From Mesobacterium_A sp034670065 (lineage in GTDB: Bacteria > Pseudomonadota > Alphaproteobacteria > Rhodobacterales > Rhodobacteraceae), in NCBI GenBank assembly GCA_034670065.1, contig JAXMOG010000001.1:496001-560000 (forward strand): a stretch of 64,000 nucleotides of DNA, given 5' to 3'. Position numbers and translations under genes: made by a program. This document shows, piece after piece, positions 50,332 to 59,086 of the stretch (positions are counted from its first letter, which is position 1; each line of letters opens with the position of its first letter). Below the pieces are notes generated by a model, which saw only the letters and a list, made by a program, of their open reading frames with translations, had not been told where the DNA came from and made no database searches.

Positions 50332-51689
50332 CCGACTGGATGACCCAATTGCCTGAAGCGGCAAAAACCTATCTGACCGGGCGGCGCTTGGACGAGGTAG
50401 AGTGCATCATCTCGGATCTGCCGGGTATTGCCCGCGGCAAGGCTGTGCCCGCCAGCAAATTTGCGCGTCAGGAATATTTCCATCTACCCGATTCAATCTT
50501 TTACCAGACCATTACGGGTGATTGGGGCGAAGCCGCGGACGAAGACGAAGGCTTCATCGAACGCGACATGATCCTGATCCCGGATATGAGCACGGCATCC
50601 GCCGCCCCTTGGACAGGCGACTGGACACTGCAAGTGATCCATGACGCCTATGACCGCAAGAACGTGCCGATCCCTTTTGCGCCGCGCAATGTGTTGAAAC
50701 GGGTGTGCGACCTGTATGCGGCCCAGGGATGGACCCCAATCGTTGCCCCGGAAATGGAATTTTTCCTTGTGGCGCGCAACCTTGACCCGGCCCAGGAAAT
50801 CAAGCCGATGATGGGCCGCTCTGGCCGTCCTGCCGCCGCACGCCAGGCCTATTCGATGACCGCTGTCGATGAGTTTGGCCCGGTGATCGACGATATTTAC
50901 GATTTTGCCGAAGCGCAGGGCTTTGAGATTGACGGCATCACGCAAGAAGGCGGTGCCGGGCAGTTGGAAATCAACCTGCAGCACGGGGATCCGGTCAAAC
51001 TGGCGGATGAGGTTTTCTTTTTCAAACGTCTGATCCGCGAGGCCGCGCTGCGGCACGACTGTTTTGCCACCTTCATGGCCAAACCCATTGCAGATGAGCC
51101 GGGCAGCGCCATGCATATCCACCATTCGGTGTTGGACAGTGAAACTGGTCAGAACATCTTTTCCGGCCCTCAAGGTGGTGAAACAGATGCGTTTTACCAT
51201 TTCATCGGGGGGCTCCAAACGTACCTGCCTGCGGCCACCGCGATTGTTGCGCCCTACGTGAACAGCTATCGCCGCTATGTGCGTGATCACGCTGCTCCGA
51301 TCAATCTGGCCTGGGGGCGTGACAACCGCACCACAGGAATTCGCGTTCCCCTGTCCAAGCCTGACAGCCGTCGCGTTGAAAACCGGTTGGCCGGGATGGA
51401 TTGTAACCCGTATCTGGGGATCGCCGTCTCGTTGGCCTGTGGTTATCTGGGAATGATGGAAGAACACCGTCCCTCCAAACAATACCGTGGCGACGCCTAC
51501 GAAGGGGATGGAGATATCCCAAGGGTTCTGGGCCAAGCGCTGGACAAATTCGAAGCCGCCACTGCCTTGCATGAGGTCTTGGGCCCCGAATTCGCGCGCG
51601 TTTATTCCATTATCAAGCGCGCTGAATACGAAGAATTTCTGCAAGTGATCTCTCCGTGGGAACGTGAGCACTTGCTGTTGAACGTCTAA
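50328..51689 (+). CDS. Glutamine-synthetase-family ligase, Puu-like, copy 2
   Basis: 453 aa. P-E-M-E-F-F-L, G-G-A-G-Q-L-E-I-N, G-S-A-M-H-I-H-H and D-N-R-T-T-G-I-R-V-P mark an active-looking GS-fold ligase. The ATG overlaps the amidotransferase stop by 4 nt. It is diverged from copy 1, so different substrates are likely. PuuA-type enzymes glutamylate putrescine as the first step of its degradation; this call is from context with the DAO-family oxidase downstream. Confidence 0.88.
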   Translation: MTDWMTQLPEAAKTYLTGRRLDEVECIISDLPGIARGKAVPASKFARQEYFHLPDSIFYQTITGDWGEAADEDEGFIERDMILIPDMSTASAAPWTGDWTLQVIHDAYDRKNVPIPFAPRNVLKRVCDLYAAQGWTPIVAPEMEFFLVARNLDPAQEIKPMMGRSGRPAAARQAYSMTAVDEFGPVIDDIYDFAEAQGFEIDGITQEGGAGQLEINLQHGDPVKLADEVFFFKRLIREAALRHDCFATFMAKPIADEPGSAMHIHHSVLDSETGQNIFSGPQGGETDAFYHFIGGLQTYLPAATAIVAPYVNSYRRYVRDHAAPINLAWGRDNRTTGIRVPLSKPDSRRVENRLAGMDCNPYLGIAVSLACGYLGMMEEHRPSKQYRGDAYEGDGDIPRVLGQALDKFEAATALHEVLGPEFARVYSIIKRAEYEEFLQVISPWEREHLLLNV

Positions 51690-51800
51690 GCCACTGGAAA
51701 CCGGTCGCAAAAGCGCACTTCCCAAACTGAACTAATCGATTGGGAAACGCCCGTAGAAGACCGTTTCATACCGGGTGGCAGACTTTGATTGGGGGCTGAG

Positions 51801-53105
51801 ATGAACCTGCTTTATGCCAATGACCGGCCGGGCGAATACCCTGACAGCTGGTATGCTGCGACGGCGGATTTGCTGCCGCGCCAAGAGTCCCAGCGTGGCG
51901 AAACACGTGCCGATGTTTGCATTGTGGGGGCCGGATACACCGGGCTTTCCGCCGCGCTGCACCTGGCACGGGCGGGCGTTGATGTGGCTGTAGTGGACGC
52001 ACAGCGCATCGGCTTTGGCGCATCAGGACGCAACGGCGGTCAATTGGGCGGCGGGCAACGTGTCGATCAGGTAAAGCTGGAAAAAATGGTGGGGCGCGAT
52101 GCTGCCCGGCAGCTGTGGGAATTGGGGGAAGACGCCAAACAGCTGGTTAAATCATTGATCGCAGAGCTGGACATAGACTGCGCCCTGCGCCCCGGTGTGG
52201 CGTGGTGCGGCTCATCAAACGCAGACGTGCAAGACTTGCACGACTACGCCAACCACTTGGCCCGCGACTATGGGTATTCTCACATGGATGTGCCCGATGC
52301 GCAGACATGGCGGACCATTTGTCCCTCGCCCGACTATACCGGTGGCATCATTGATCGGGACGCCGGGCATGTGCATCCGCTGCGGCTGGTTCTGGGCCTG
52401 GCACGGGCCTGTCTGGCCGCGGGCGTTCGGATTTATGAGCAAAGCGGCGCACACCACATCAAAGAAGGCACTCCGGTTTTGGTACAGACGGACCGGGGCC
52501 GTGTGTTGGCGGATCACGTCATCTTGGCGGGCAACGGGTATCTTGGTGGCCTGAATCGCAAGGTCGCAGCGCAGGTCATGCCACTCAACAATTATATCGT
52601 CGCGACAGAACCTTTGGGCACGCGGGCCCAAGAGGTTTTGACCCAAGATATCGCGGTGGCCGATTCCAGATTTGTGATTAACTATTTCCGGCTGAGCGAG
52701 GATAAGCGGCTGCTGTTCGGCGGTGGCGAAAGCTATGGCTATCGCTTCCCCAAGGATATTCGCGCGCTGGTGCGCAAACCGTTGTTGGAAGTGTTTCCTT
52801 CCCTACATGATGTCGAGCTAACGCATGCTTGGGGCGGGACATTGGCCATCACAATGAAACGCCTGCCTTACGTGGCCCGCTTGGGGCCGAATGTACTGTC
52901 GGCATCGGGCTATTCAGGGCATGGGGTTGGCACGGCTATCCATGCCGGAATGCTGATGGCGCAGGCCATTCGCGGGCAGTCAGATGGGTTTGATACAATG
53001 GCCCAAATCCCAACTCGTGCCTTTCCGGGCGGTTCTGCCATGCGCAGCCCGCTGCTGACACTGGCGATGTCTTGGTACGCCATGCGTGACCGACTGGGCT
53101 TTTAA
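51801..53105 (+). CDS. FAD-dependent oxidoreductase, DAO family (PuuB-like)
   Basis: 434-aa flavoenzyme of the D-amino-acid-oxidase superfamily. N-terminal Y-P-D-S-W-Y-A-A-T segment, then the dinucleotide fold I-V-G-A-G-Y-T-G-L-S-A-A and G-F-G-A-S-G-R-N-G-G-Q; late S-G-Y-S-G-H-G-V-G-T. This matches gamma-glutamylputrescine oxidases and their relatives. It follows the second GS-like gene by 111 bp. ATG 51801 fits the family start; an in-frame TTG at 51789 is less likely. Confidence 0.9.
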   Translation: MNLLYANDRPGEYPDSWYAATADLLPRQESQRGETRADVCIVGAGYTGLSAALHLARAGVDVAVVDAQRIGFGASGRNGGQLGGGQRVDQVKLEKMVGRDAARQLWELGEDAKQLVKSLIAELDIDCALRPGVAWCGSSNADVQDLHDYANHLARDYGYSHMDVPDAQTWRTICPSPDYTGGIIDRDAGHVHPLRLVLGLARACLAAGVRIYEQSGAHHIKEGTPVLVQTDRGRVLADHVILAGNGYLGGLNRKVAAQVMPLNNYIVATEPLGTRAQEVLTQDIAVADSRFVINYFRLSEDKRLLFGGGESYGYRFPKDIRALVRKPLLEVFPSLHDVELTHAWGGTLAITMKRLPYVARLGPNVLSASGYSGHGVGTAIHAGMLMAQAIRGQSDGFDTMAQIPTRAFPGGSAMRSPLLTLAMSWYAMRDRLGF

Positions 53106-53232
53106 CCCCCAGACCCACGGAAATTACGACATTATTTTCCGGTTTCCCTTGGGGCAATCGGCGGATTTCACTTGGTTGTTACAACGCAGTGTTTTACAAA
53201 TTTGAAAACTGTAATTCAGGAAAGCCAAATAT

Positions 53233-54441
53233 ATGATCCCGAATATGCATGACGCCGAACCGATTCCAGCCGACGCCCGTATCGAGATTGATCGTCTTTT
53301 TGCCTCGGGGGATTTGTTTCGCTATCACGCGGCGGATAACGCGCCTGTTTCCTTGTTGGAGACAGAATTTGCGGCCTTCATGGGCACCAAATATGCGCTG
53401 GCTGTCAGCAGCTGTTCGGCGGCATTGTTTTTGTCGATCAAAGCGCTTGGCCTGCCACGGGACGCGCGTGTATTGATTCCAGGCTTTACCTTTGCCGCTG
53501 TCCCGTCAGCGGTGGTACATGCCGATTGCATTCCGGTTTTGTGCGAAGTTGGGCAAAACTACCGGATCGATCTGGCTGATTTCGAAGCCAAACTGAACCA
53601 GGTGCAAGCCGTGCTGATCAGCCATATGCGCGGTCACACTTCGGATATGGATGCGATTTTGGCGCTATGTGATGCGCGCAACATTCCCGTGATCGAGGAT
53701 GCCGCGCATTCGCTTGGTACACTGTGGAATGGTCGCAAGATCGGGACACTGGGGCATGTGGGCTGTTTCAGCTTTCAAAGCTACAAGCTGGTGAATGCAG
53801 GCGAAGGCGGCATTTTGGTCACCGATGATGCCGATCTGGTGGCCCAAGCCGTGATCATGTCTGGCGCCTATGAACATAACTGGAAAAAGCACAAAGGCCC
53901 CCACGGTGAAAACGCCCCGGATTTGGCCCAAGCTTTTGCCAAATGGCAGAACAAACTGCCGCTGTATAACCTGCGCATGTCCAACCTGTCGGCCGTTGTG
54001 ATCCGCCCGCAGTTGGCGCATGTGGATCGCCGCGTCCACGATGGGCGCCGTAATCATGATCAGGTGGCGGCCCAGATCAACAACAGCCCTTGGATTTCGG
54101 TTCCTGATAAACTGCCCCAAGAAGAGCGAGCACCGGATTCCCTGCAATTCAACCTGGTCGATATGACAGATGACGACGTAAAGACCTTTGTCGCCTTGGC
54201 CGCGGAACAAGGCGTCAAAGTTCAGGTCTTTGGCTTGACCACAGACAACGCACGCGCCTTCTGGAACTGGCAGTTCATGCCCGAAATGCCAGAGCTGCCC
54301 AACACGCGGAAGATGCTGATGCGCGCCTGTGACACACGCCTGCCCGCGCTTCTGACTGAGGAACATTGCGATGCCGTCGCAGAGGTTCTGATCTCCTGTG
54401 CAGCCAAGGTGAAGGCACCCCTGCCCGCCTATGGCACCTGA
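53233..54441 (+). CDS. DegT/DnrJ/EryC1/StrS-family PLP aminotransferase
   Basis: 402-aa PLP-dependent enzyme typical of sugar or amino-sugar transamination. The catalytic Lys is K185 in S-F-Q-S-Y-K-L-V-N-A-G-E-G-G, with E-D-A-A-H-S-L-G (PLP Asp) and S-S-C-S-A-A-L-F-L upstream. No sugar-nucleotide genes are nearby, so its substrate is open. It is separated from the oxidase by 127 bp and followed by a strong terminator, so it might be its own unit. Confidence 0.88.
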   Translation: MIPNMHDAEPIPADARIEIDRLFASGDLFRYHAADNAPVSLLETEFAAFMGTKYALAVSSCSAALFLSIKALGLPRDARVLIPGFTFAAVPSAVVHADCIPVLCEVGQNYRIDLADFEAKLNQVQAVLISHMRGHTSDMDAILALCDARNIPVIEDAAHSLGTLWNGRKIGTLGHVGCFSFQSYKLVNAGEGGILVTDDADLVAQAVIMSGAYEHNWKKHKGPHGENAPDLAQAFAKWQNKLPLYNLRMSNLSAVVIRPQLAHVDRRVHDGRRNHDQVAAQINNSPWISVPDKLPQEERAPDSLQFNLVDMTDDDVKTFVALAAEQGVKVQVFGLTTDNARAFWNWQFMPEMPELPNTRKMLMRACDTRLPALLTEEHCDAVAEVLISCAAKVKAPLPAYGT

Positions 54442-54483
54442 CCTTCGCTGAACTGCGAACAGCAAAGTCGAGACCGCAAACAC

Positions 54484-54515
54484 AAAATGCCCCGGTGATT
54501 AACCGGGGCATTTTC
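54484..54515. terminator. Bidirectional terminator between the DegT gene and phaR
   Basis: AAATGCCCCGGT (54485-54496) pairs with ACCGGGGCATTT (54502-54513) around a 5-nt loop, with TTTT on the plus strand and a matching T-run on the minus strand. It can end both the DegT transcript and the phaR transcript. Confidence 0.88.
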
Positions 54516-54542
54516 GTTGATGATGGTCGTTTGAACGATCGA

Positions 54543-55082
54543 CTATTTGTCCAGTTTGGACAGCTTTGATTGTAGATCAGCCAATTGTTTACGAATGGCC
54601 TGCAGGTCTTCCTTATCATCGCTTGGCGCTTCGGCCTCTGGTCCGCTGCTTCCGCTGGGCAAGCCAGTGGTCATCGCTTTCATGAAGGCTTCTTGCTGCG
54701 CTTGTAAGGCTTCGAACCCTGGCATTTTGGCCAAAGGTGTCTTCTCGATCCACTTGGATTGGCTGTCGCGGAACATCTCAAAACTGGCTGCCAAAAACTG
54801 CGGAACGCTGCTGGTGGCATGTGTTGAGTAGCTGCGGACAAGATCGGTCAGAACACTGACCGGAAGAACACTTTCGCCCCGGCTTTCATGCTCGGCCACG
54901 ATTTGTAGCAAATATTGCCGTGTAAGATCATCGCCAGACTTAAGATCTACGATCTGAACTTCACGTCCGTCACGAATGAAACCGGCGATATCTTCAAGTG
55001 TCACGTAGTCCGACGTCTCGGTGTTATAGAGGCGGCGACTGGCGTAGCGCTTGATCAGCAGCGGTTTATCTGTTTCTGCCAC
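54543..55082 (-). CDS. phaR: Polyhydroxyalkanoate synthesis repressor PhaR
   Basis: 179-aa DNA-binding regulator that senses PHA/PHB polymer and represses phasin and its own gene when no polymer is available. N-terminal domain: L-I-K-R-Y-A-S-R-R-L-Y-N-T-E-T-S-D-Y-V, typical of PHB_acc_N. It is followed by the accumulation-regulatory domain (L-L-Q-I-V-A-E-H-E-S-R-G) and an acidic C-terminal helix (A-I-R-K-Q-L-A-D-L-Q-S-K). A CTGC-N3-GCAG box sits 26-36 bp before its start, which fits autoregulation. Confidence 0.93.
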   Translation of the reverse strand: MAETDKPLLIKRYASRRLYNTETSDYVTLEDIAGFIRDGREVQIVDLKSGDDLTRQYLLQIVAEHESRGESVLPVSVLTDLVRSYSTHATSSVPQFLAASFEMFRDSQSKWIEKTPLAKMPGFEALQAQQEAFMKAMTTGLPSGSSGPEAEAPSDDKEDLQAIRKQLADLQSKLSKLDK

Positions 55083-55107
55083 GATTTCCTCCTCCAGGAA
55101 CTGGTTG

Positions 55108-55118
55108 CTGCAATGCAG
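55108..55118. promoter_or_regulatory. Candidate PhaR box upstream of phaR (autoregulation)
   Basis: CTGC-AAT-GCAG, 26 bp upstream of the phaR start. It matches the CTGC-N3/4-GCAG site reported for the Paracoccus PhaR as I recall it, and the same spacing as the two boxes before phaP. Confidence 0.6.
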
Positions 55119-55198
55119 CTTAAGCAGATGAATTCAAAAATGAAAGCGTGAAGATACCCGCTGTGACGCGCCGTTACAGCATCACATGCGTGTATTCC

Positions 55199-55230
55199 AA
55201 AAAAAAGCCGGGCTCCGAAGAGCCCGGCAG
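55199..55230 (-). terminator. Intrinsic terminator of phaP
   Basis: On the minus strand GCCGGGCTC and GAGCCCGGC pair around a TTCG-type loop and are followed by eight T (55199-55206). About 50 bp after the phaP stop. Confidence 0.88.
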
Positions 55231-55277
55231 AGAGATAGCGCCCGAGTTGGGAGGAGAATGGCGCTAATCTGTCTAGA

Positions 55278-55727
55278 TTACTTAGCCGCGGCTGTGGCTT
55301 TTTTCGCAACGGTCGACAGTTCGTCGGTTGCTTTTTTGACGGCTGCGGAAGCGTCTTCGGACAAGTCTTTGCCAGCTGCCATCATCAGTTCTACTGTGTC
55401 CATCTGAACTTTCTTGGCGACTTCAGCGAAGGCGGCCATGTTCTCGGAAACAACTTCAGCTTGAGCCGATGCGAAATCGGTCATTGCTTTTGCGTAGTCT
55501 GCGGGCTCTGCTTTGGCTTTGGACATGTCTGCCAGTTTGGCCAGAGTGTCTTTGGTCCATTTGGACGAAATCTCGGTGGACTTCTCAGCTGCTTCCAGAG
55601 CAACACCCGACAGTTTTTCGTTCAGGGTCGCGCTTGTTTTGAAAGCACCTTCGAAAGCTTTGGTGTCGATTGGGAATGCGCCCATGACATCTTTCATTAC
55701 GGCGGTGAAATCTTGGGTCTTAGCCAT
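55278..55727 (-). CDS. phaP: Phasin (PHA granule-associated protein)
   Basis: 149-aa helical, Ala/Lys-rich phasin coating PHA granules: F-E-G-A-F-K-T-S-A-T-L-N-E-K-L-S-G-V-A-L-E-A-A-E-K-S and M-D-T-V-E-L-M-M-A-A-G-K-D-L, with a Lys/Ala tail (V-A-K-K-A-T-A-A-A-K). AAGGA is 9 nt upstream of ATG 55727. Located between phaR and phaC, it has its own terminator and two candidate PhaR boxes 68-108 bp upstream, so it is probably expressed as a single gene under PhaR. Confidence 0.92.
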   Translation of the reverse strand: MAKTQDFTAVMKDVMGAFPIDTKAFEGAFKTSATLNEKLSGVALEAAEKSTEISSKWTKDTLAKLADMSKAKAEPADYAKAMTDFASAQAEVVSENMAAFAEVAKKVQMDTVELMMAAGKDLSEDASAAVKKATDELSTVAKKATAAAK

Positions 55728-55794
55728 TTGTAAATTCCTTCAGTGTGCCTTGCGGGCCCACCCCGCTGTTCTGCAACTGATAAGAATATGCATG

Positions 55795-55835
55795 CTGCGA
55801 CGCAGCAATTCAAGAACTTTCTTGCTGCGTCGCAG
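55795..55835. promoter_or_regulatory. Two candidate PhaR boxes upstream of phaP
   Basis: CTGC-GAC-GCAG (55795-55805) and CTGC-GTC-GCAG (55825-55835) are exactly 30 bp apart, centre to centre, so they lie on the same face of the helix. Their left and right halves are mutually complementary, giving a larger inverted structure. Confidence 0.7.
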
Positions 55836-55859
55836 AATAATTTGGGAAATTGAATATTT

Positions 55860-57653
55860 TCAGCCGTTTGCCTTAGCCAACACATAAGTGCCTGGGGCTG
55901 GCACCAAGGACGGATGATCCGAATCACCCGTCTCGCGGGCAGGAACCCACTTGCCAGACCGCTTTGCCAACCACGTTTCCCATGTCGGCCACCACGAGCC
56001 TTCATTGAAATCTGCCCCTGCCATCCAATCATCCGCCGACCCGGACAAATCGCTGTTGGTATAGTGGCCATATTTCTTCTTGGAAGGCGGGTTCACGATA
56101 CCAGCGATATGGCCAGACTGGGACACAATGAAATTGCGAGACCGCGCCTTGGACTTGCAGAAGCCGCGATAGCAGTCTTTCCAATTTGCGATATGGTCCG
56201 TCTCGGCAGTAACCGAAAACAGCGGAATATCGACATCTGAAATGTGCAATTTGTGGCCCAGCATTTCAAAACCGGTGGTTGTGAACTCATTCCGTTGGCA
56301 AAGTCCGCGCAGATACTCCATCGCCATTTTGCCCGGCAGATTGGCACCGTCGCCGTTCCAGTACAGCAGATCAAAGGCAGGCGGGGTTTGCCCCATCATA
56401 TAGCTACGGATCGCCGGGCCATAGACCAGATCGGTCGACCGCAAGAAGCTGAATGTGCGCGCCATGATGTAAGATCGCAAAAGGCCTGTTTCCTTGGTCT
56501 CTTCCTCGATCCCGTCAATAAAGTCGTTTTGCAAAAACGGCGTGAACTCCCCCTGATCGCTGAAATCTGTCAGCGTGGTGAAGAAAGTTGCCGATTTGAC
56601 AGACTTGTCGCCCCTTTGCTTCATCAAAGACAAGACAAGGTTCAGCGTTGTACCGGCAATGCAGTAGCCAACGGCGTTCAACCGGTCTTGGCCGGTGATG
56701 GCTTTCACCTCTTGGAAGGCCGTCAAATATCCGTCTTCGATGTAATCGCCCAAGCCGACATCGCGGTAGGTTTCATCCGGGTTGATCCAGCTGACAACAA
56801 ACAGGGTGTAGCCCTGATCCACGATCCACCGGATCAGGCTGTTCTGCGGCTTCAGGTCCAGGATGTAGAATTTATTGATCCATGGCGGGAACAAGACCAA
56901 CGGGGTTTCGTGTACCTTTTCCGTTGTCGGCTTGTACTGGATAAGCTCCATCATACGGTTGCGATACACCACTTCGCCCTCGGCGGTGGCAATGTTCTTG
57001 CCCACTTCAAACGCGGTCTCGTCAACCAACCGTACGATCAGCTCGCCATTGTTGGCTTCCAGATCAGACACCAGGTTTTCCATGCCTTTGACCAGGCTTT
57101 CACCTTCGGTTTCCAGCGCTTTTTCCAAGGCATCGGGGTTGGTGGCCAGAAAATTGGTCGGCGACATCATTTCCACGATTTGATCCGCGAAATAGGTCAG
57201 CCGCTTTTTTTCCAGCGGCTCCATATCGTTGATTTCTTCGACACCCTTTTTCACCGCGGCGGCGTTGATCAAATACTGCTGCTTGATGAAATTGAAATAC
57301 GGATGCTTGTCCCAAAGCGGATTTGTAAAACGTTTATCCGTTGGTCCTGTGTCTTCTGGTGGCTGCAACGTACCCGACGAAAGTGCCGCTTGCGCATCGA
57401 CAAAATGTGTTAATGTCTTACCCCAGTATTCGACCTGGTTCTCAAGGATACGAGCCGGATTTTCCCAAATCTCCTGCCAATATGCTTTTGCCGCCTTGGC
57501 ATACAGCTCTTGATCAGGACCACTAAGCGACGGATTGGACGGTGGTTTACGCGATAAAACTTCAATCAGGCGCTGCGATAGTTGCTCGATTTTTTCAATA
57601 TTGTCCTGCAAACCATGCTGCGACTGCACTGCGTCAACGTCGTTCGTTGTCAT
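55860..57653 (-). CDS. phaC: Class I poly(3-hydroxyalkanoate) synthase
   Basis: 597-aa PHA synthase that polymerises hydroxyacyl-CoA on granules. Catalytic triad visible: C331 in V-G-Y-C-I-A-G-T, D486 in A-E-T-D-H-I-A, and H515 in Q-S-G-H-I-A-G. The length matches the class I form, with no PhaE or PhaR (Bacillus-type) partner needed. Its ATG 57653 diverges from phaZ across 104 bp. The W-K-D-C-Y-R-G segment and the E-F-T-P-F-L-Q-N-D block are as in PhaC proteins. Confidence 0.96.
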   Translation of the reverse strand: MTTNDVDAVQSQHGLQDNIEKIEQLSQRLIEVLSRKPPSNPSLSGPDQELYAKAAKAYWQEIWENPARILENQVEYWGKTLTHFVDAQAALSSGTLQPPEDTGPTDKRFTNPLWDKHPYFNFIKQQYLINAAAVKKGVEEINDMEPLEKKRLTYFADQIVEMMSPTNFLATNPDALEKALETEGESLVKGMENLVSDLEANNGELIVRLVDETAFEVGKNIATAEGEVVYRNRMMELIQYKPTTEKVHETPLVLFPPWINKFYILDLKPQNSLIRWIVDQGYTLFVVSWINPDETYRDVGLGDYIEDGYLTAFQEVKAITGQDRLNAVGYCIAGTTLNLVLSLMKQRGDKSVKSATFFTTLTDFSDQGEFTPFLQNDFIDGIEEETKETGLLRSYIMARTFSFLRSTDLVYGPAIRSYMMGQTPPAFDLLYWNGDGANLPGKMAMEYLRGLCQRNEFTTTGFEMLGHKLHISDVDIPLFSVTAETDHIANWKDCYRGFCKSKARSRNFIVSQSGHIAGIVNPPSKKKYGHYTNSDLSGSADDWMAGADFNEGSWWPTWETWLAKRSGKWVPARETGDSDHPSLVPAPGTYVLAKANG

Positions 57654-57757
57654 CTTAACAATTTCCCCCTATCCTCCCCTGCAGCATATCGACGTAATAC
57701 GACTTAGCAAAGCGACGAATTGCCCGGAACAGGACCGGATCACAAGGAGACCACTGA

Positions 57758-59032
57758 ATGCGCTATTTGGCGACATACGATTTAATGGAAAGTTATCGCA
57801 ACACTCAGCAATGGCTGGGTGCGACGGCGAAATCGATGGCCTCCTACCCTGCTTGGGCAGTTGTTCCCAACCCCGCCATGAGCTGGCTGGCAGCATGGGG
57901 CGAGGTTACTGAACGCACGTTTGAACGGATGGTCGTCAAACCGTCTTGGGGCCTGCGGACCTTTACTTGCGCAGATGGCAAAGACCACCTGATTCAGAAA
58001 AAAGTTGTTGTAGAAAAGCCCTTTGGCGATCTGATCCACTTTGATGTGTCAGGCCGCGAAGAGCAGGAGCGCAAAATTTTGCTGGTTGCGCCAATGTCTG
58101 GCCACTATGCCACTTTGCTCCGCTCAACCGTTCAGTCCCTGATCCCCGATTGCGAAGTTTACGTGACCGACTGGCACAATGCCCGCGACATTCCTGTAAG
58201 CGCCGGCAAATTCGATATCGAAGATTACACCCTGTATCTGATGGATTTCATGCGCCATCTGGGGCCAGACACCCATGTGATCGCTGTTTGCCAACCTGCC
58301 CCGCTGACACTGGCCGCGACCGCCTATTTGGCCGAGCTGGATCCAGACGCACAGCCACGCAGTTTGACATTGATCGGTGGCCCGATTGACCCCGATGCAA
58401 CCCCGACCGACGTCACCGACTTTGGCCGCCGGGTCACAATGGGGCAGCTGGAAGAAACCATGATCCAGCGCGTGGGCTTTAAGTATAAAGGCGTTGGCCG
58501 GATGGTTTACCCCGGCTTGCTGCAGTTGGCCTCTTTCATGTCAATGAACGGCGACCGCCACTCCAAAGCCTTCAATGATCAGATCACGCGCGTCTCTAAG
58601 GGCGAAGCCTCTGATCACGATCCGCACAACCGGTTCTATGATGAATATCTGGCTGTGATGGACATGCCCGCCGAATTCTATCTGTCCACTGTCGAACGCG
58701 TGTTCAAAAACGGTGAGATTGCCAAGAATGAATTCGTTGTTGATGGCCACAAAGTGGACATGGGCAAGATCACAAAAGTTGCAGTGAAAACCGTTGAGGG
58801 CGCGAAGGACGATATTTCCGCACCCGGTCAATGTGTTGCCGCACTGGCGCTTTGCACCGGATTGCCTGACAGCAAGAAGGCCAGCCACCTAGAGCCTGAC
58901 GCTGGTCACTACGGCATTTTCGCTGGGAAAAGCTGGCGCAACAACATCCGCCCGCTGGTTCTGGAATTCATTGATGCGAATTCCGGCAAGCCAAAGCGCA
59001 AAGCAAAGCCTGCGAACAGCAACGCGGCTTAA
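57758..59032 (+). CDS. phaZ: Intracellular PHA depolymerase
   Basis: 424-aa depolymerase that mobilises the granule polymer. It has an alpha/beta-hydrolase fold with Cys nucleophile C178 in A-V-C-Q-P-A-P, the trait that separates intracellular PhaZ from Ser enzymes. The C-terminus carries H-Y-G-I-F-A-G-K-S-W-R (catalytic His) and a basic tail (K-P-K-R-K-A-K). AAGGAG precedes the ATG by about 9 nt. Divergent from phaC, a common arrangement in Rhodobacteraceae. A strong terminator follows. Confidence 0.93.
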   Translation: MRYLATYDLMESYRNTQQWLGATAKSMASYPAWAVVPNPAMSWLAAWGEVTERTFERMVVKPSWGLRTFTCADGKDHLIQKKVVVEKPFGDLIHFDVSGREEQERKILLVAPMSGHYATLLRSTVQSLIPDCEVYVTDWHNARDIPVSAGKFDIEDYTLYLMDFMRHLGPDTHVIAVCQPAPLTLAATAYLAELDPDAQPRSLTLIGGPIDPDATPTDVTDFGRRVTMGQLEETMIQRVGFKYKGVGRMVYPGLLQLASFMSMNGDRHSKAFNDQITRVSKGEASDHDPHNRFYDEYLAVMDMPAEFYLSTVERVFKNGEIAKNEFVVDGHKVDMGKITKVAVKTVEGAKDDISAPGQCVAALALCTGLPDSKKASHLEPDAGHYGIFAGKSWRNNIRPLVLEFIDANSGKPKRKAKPANSNAA

Positions 59033-59048
59033 TCCTTTGATCCATATG

Positions 59049-59079
59049 AAAAGGGCCCGGCATTGCCGGGCCTTTTTTG
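59049..59079. terminator. Terminator between phaZ and the Gfo/Idh/MocA gene
   Basis: GGCCCGGC (59054-59061) and GCCGGGCC (59065-59072) form the stem, flanked by AAAA on the left and TTTTTT on the right, so it can serve both convergent genes. Confidence 0.9.
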
Positions 59080-59086
59080 TTTTGGA

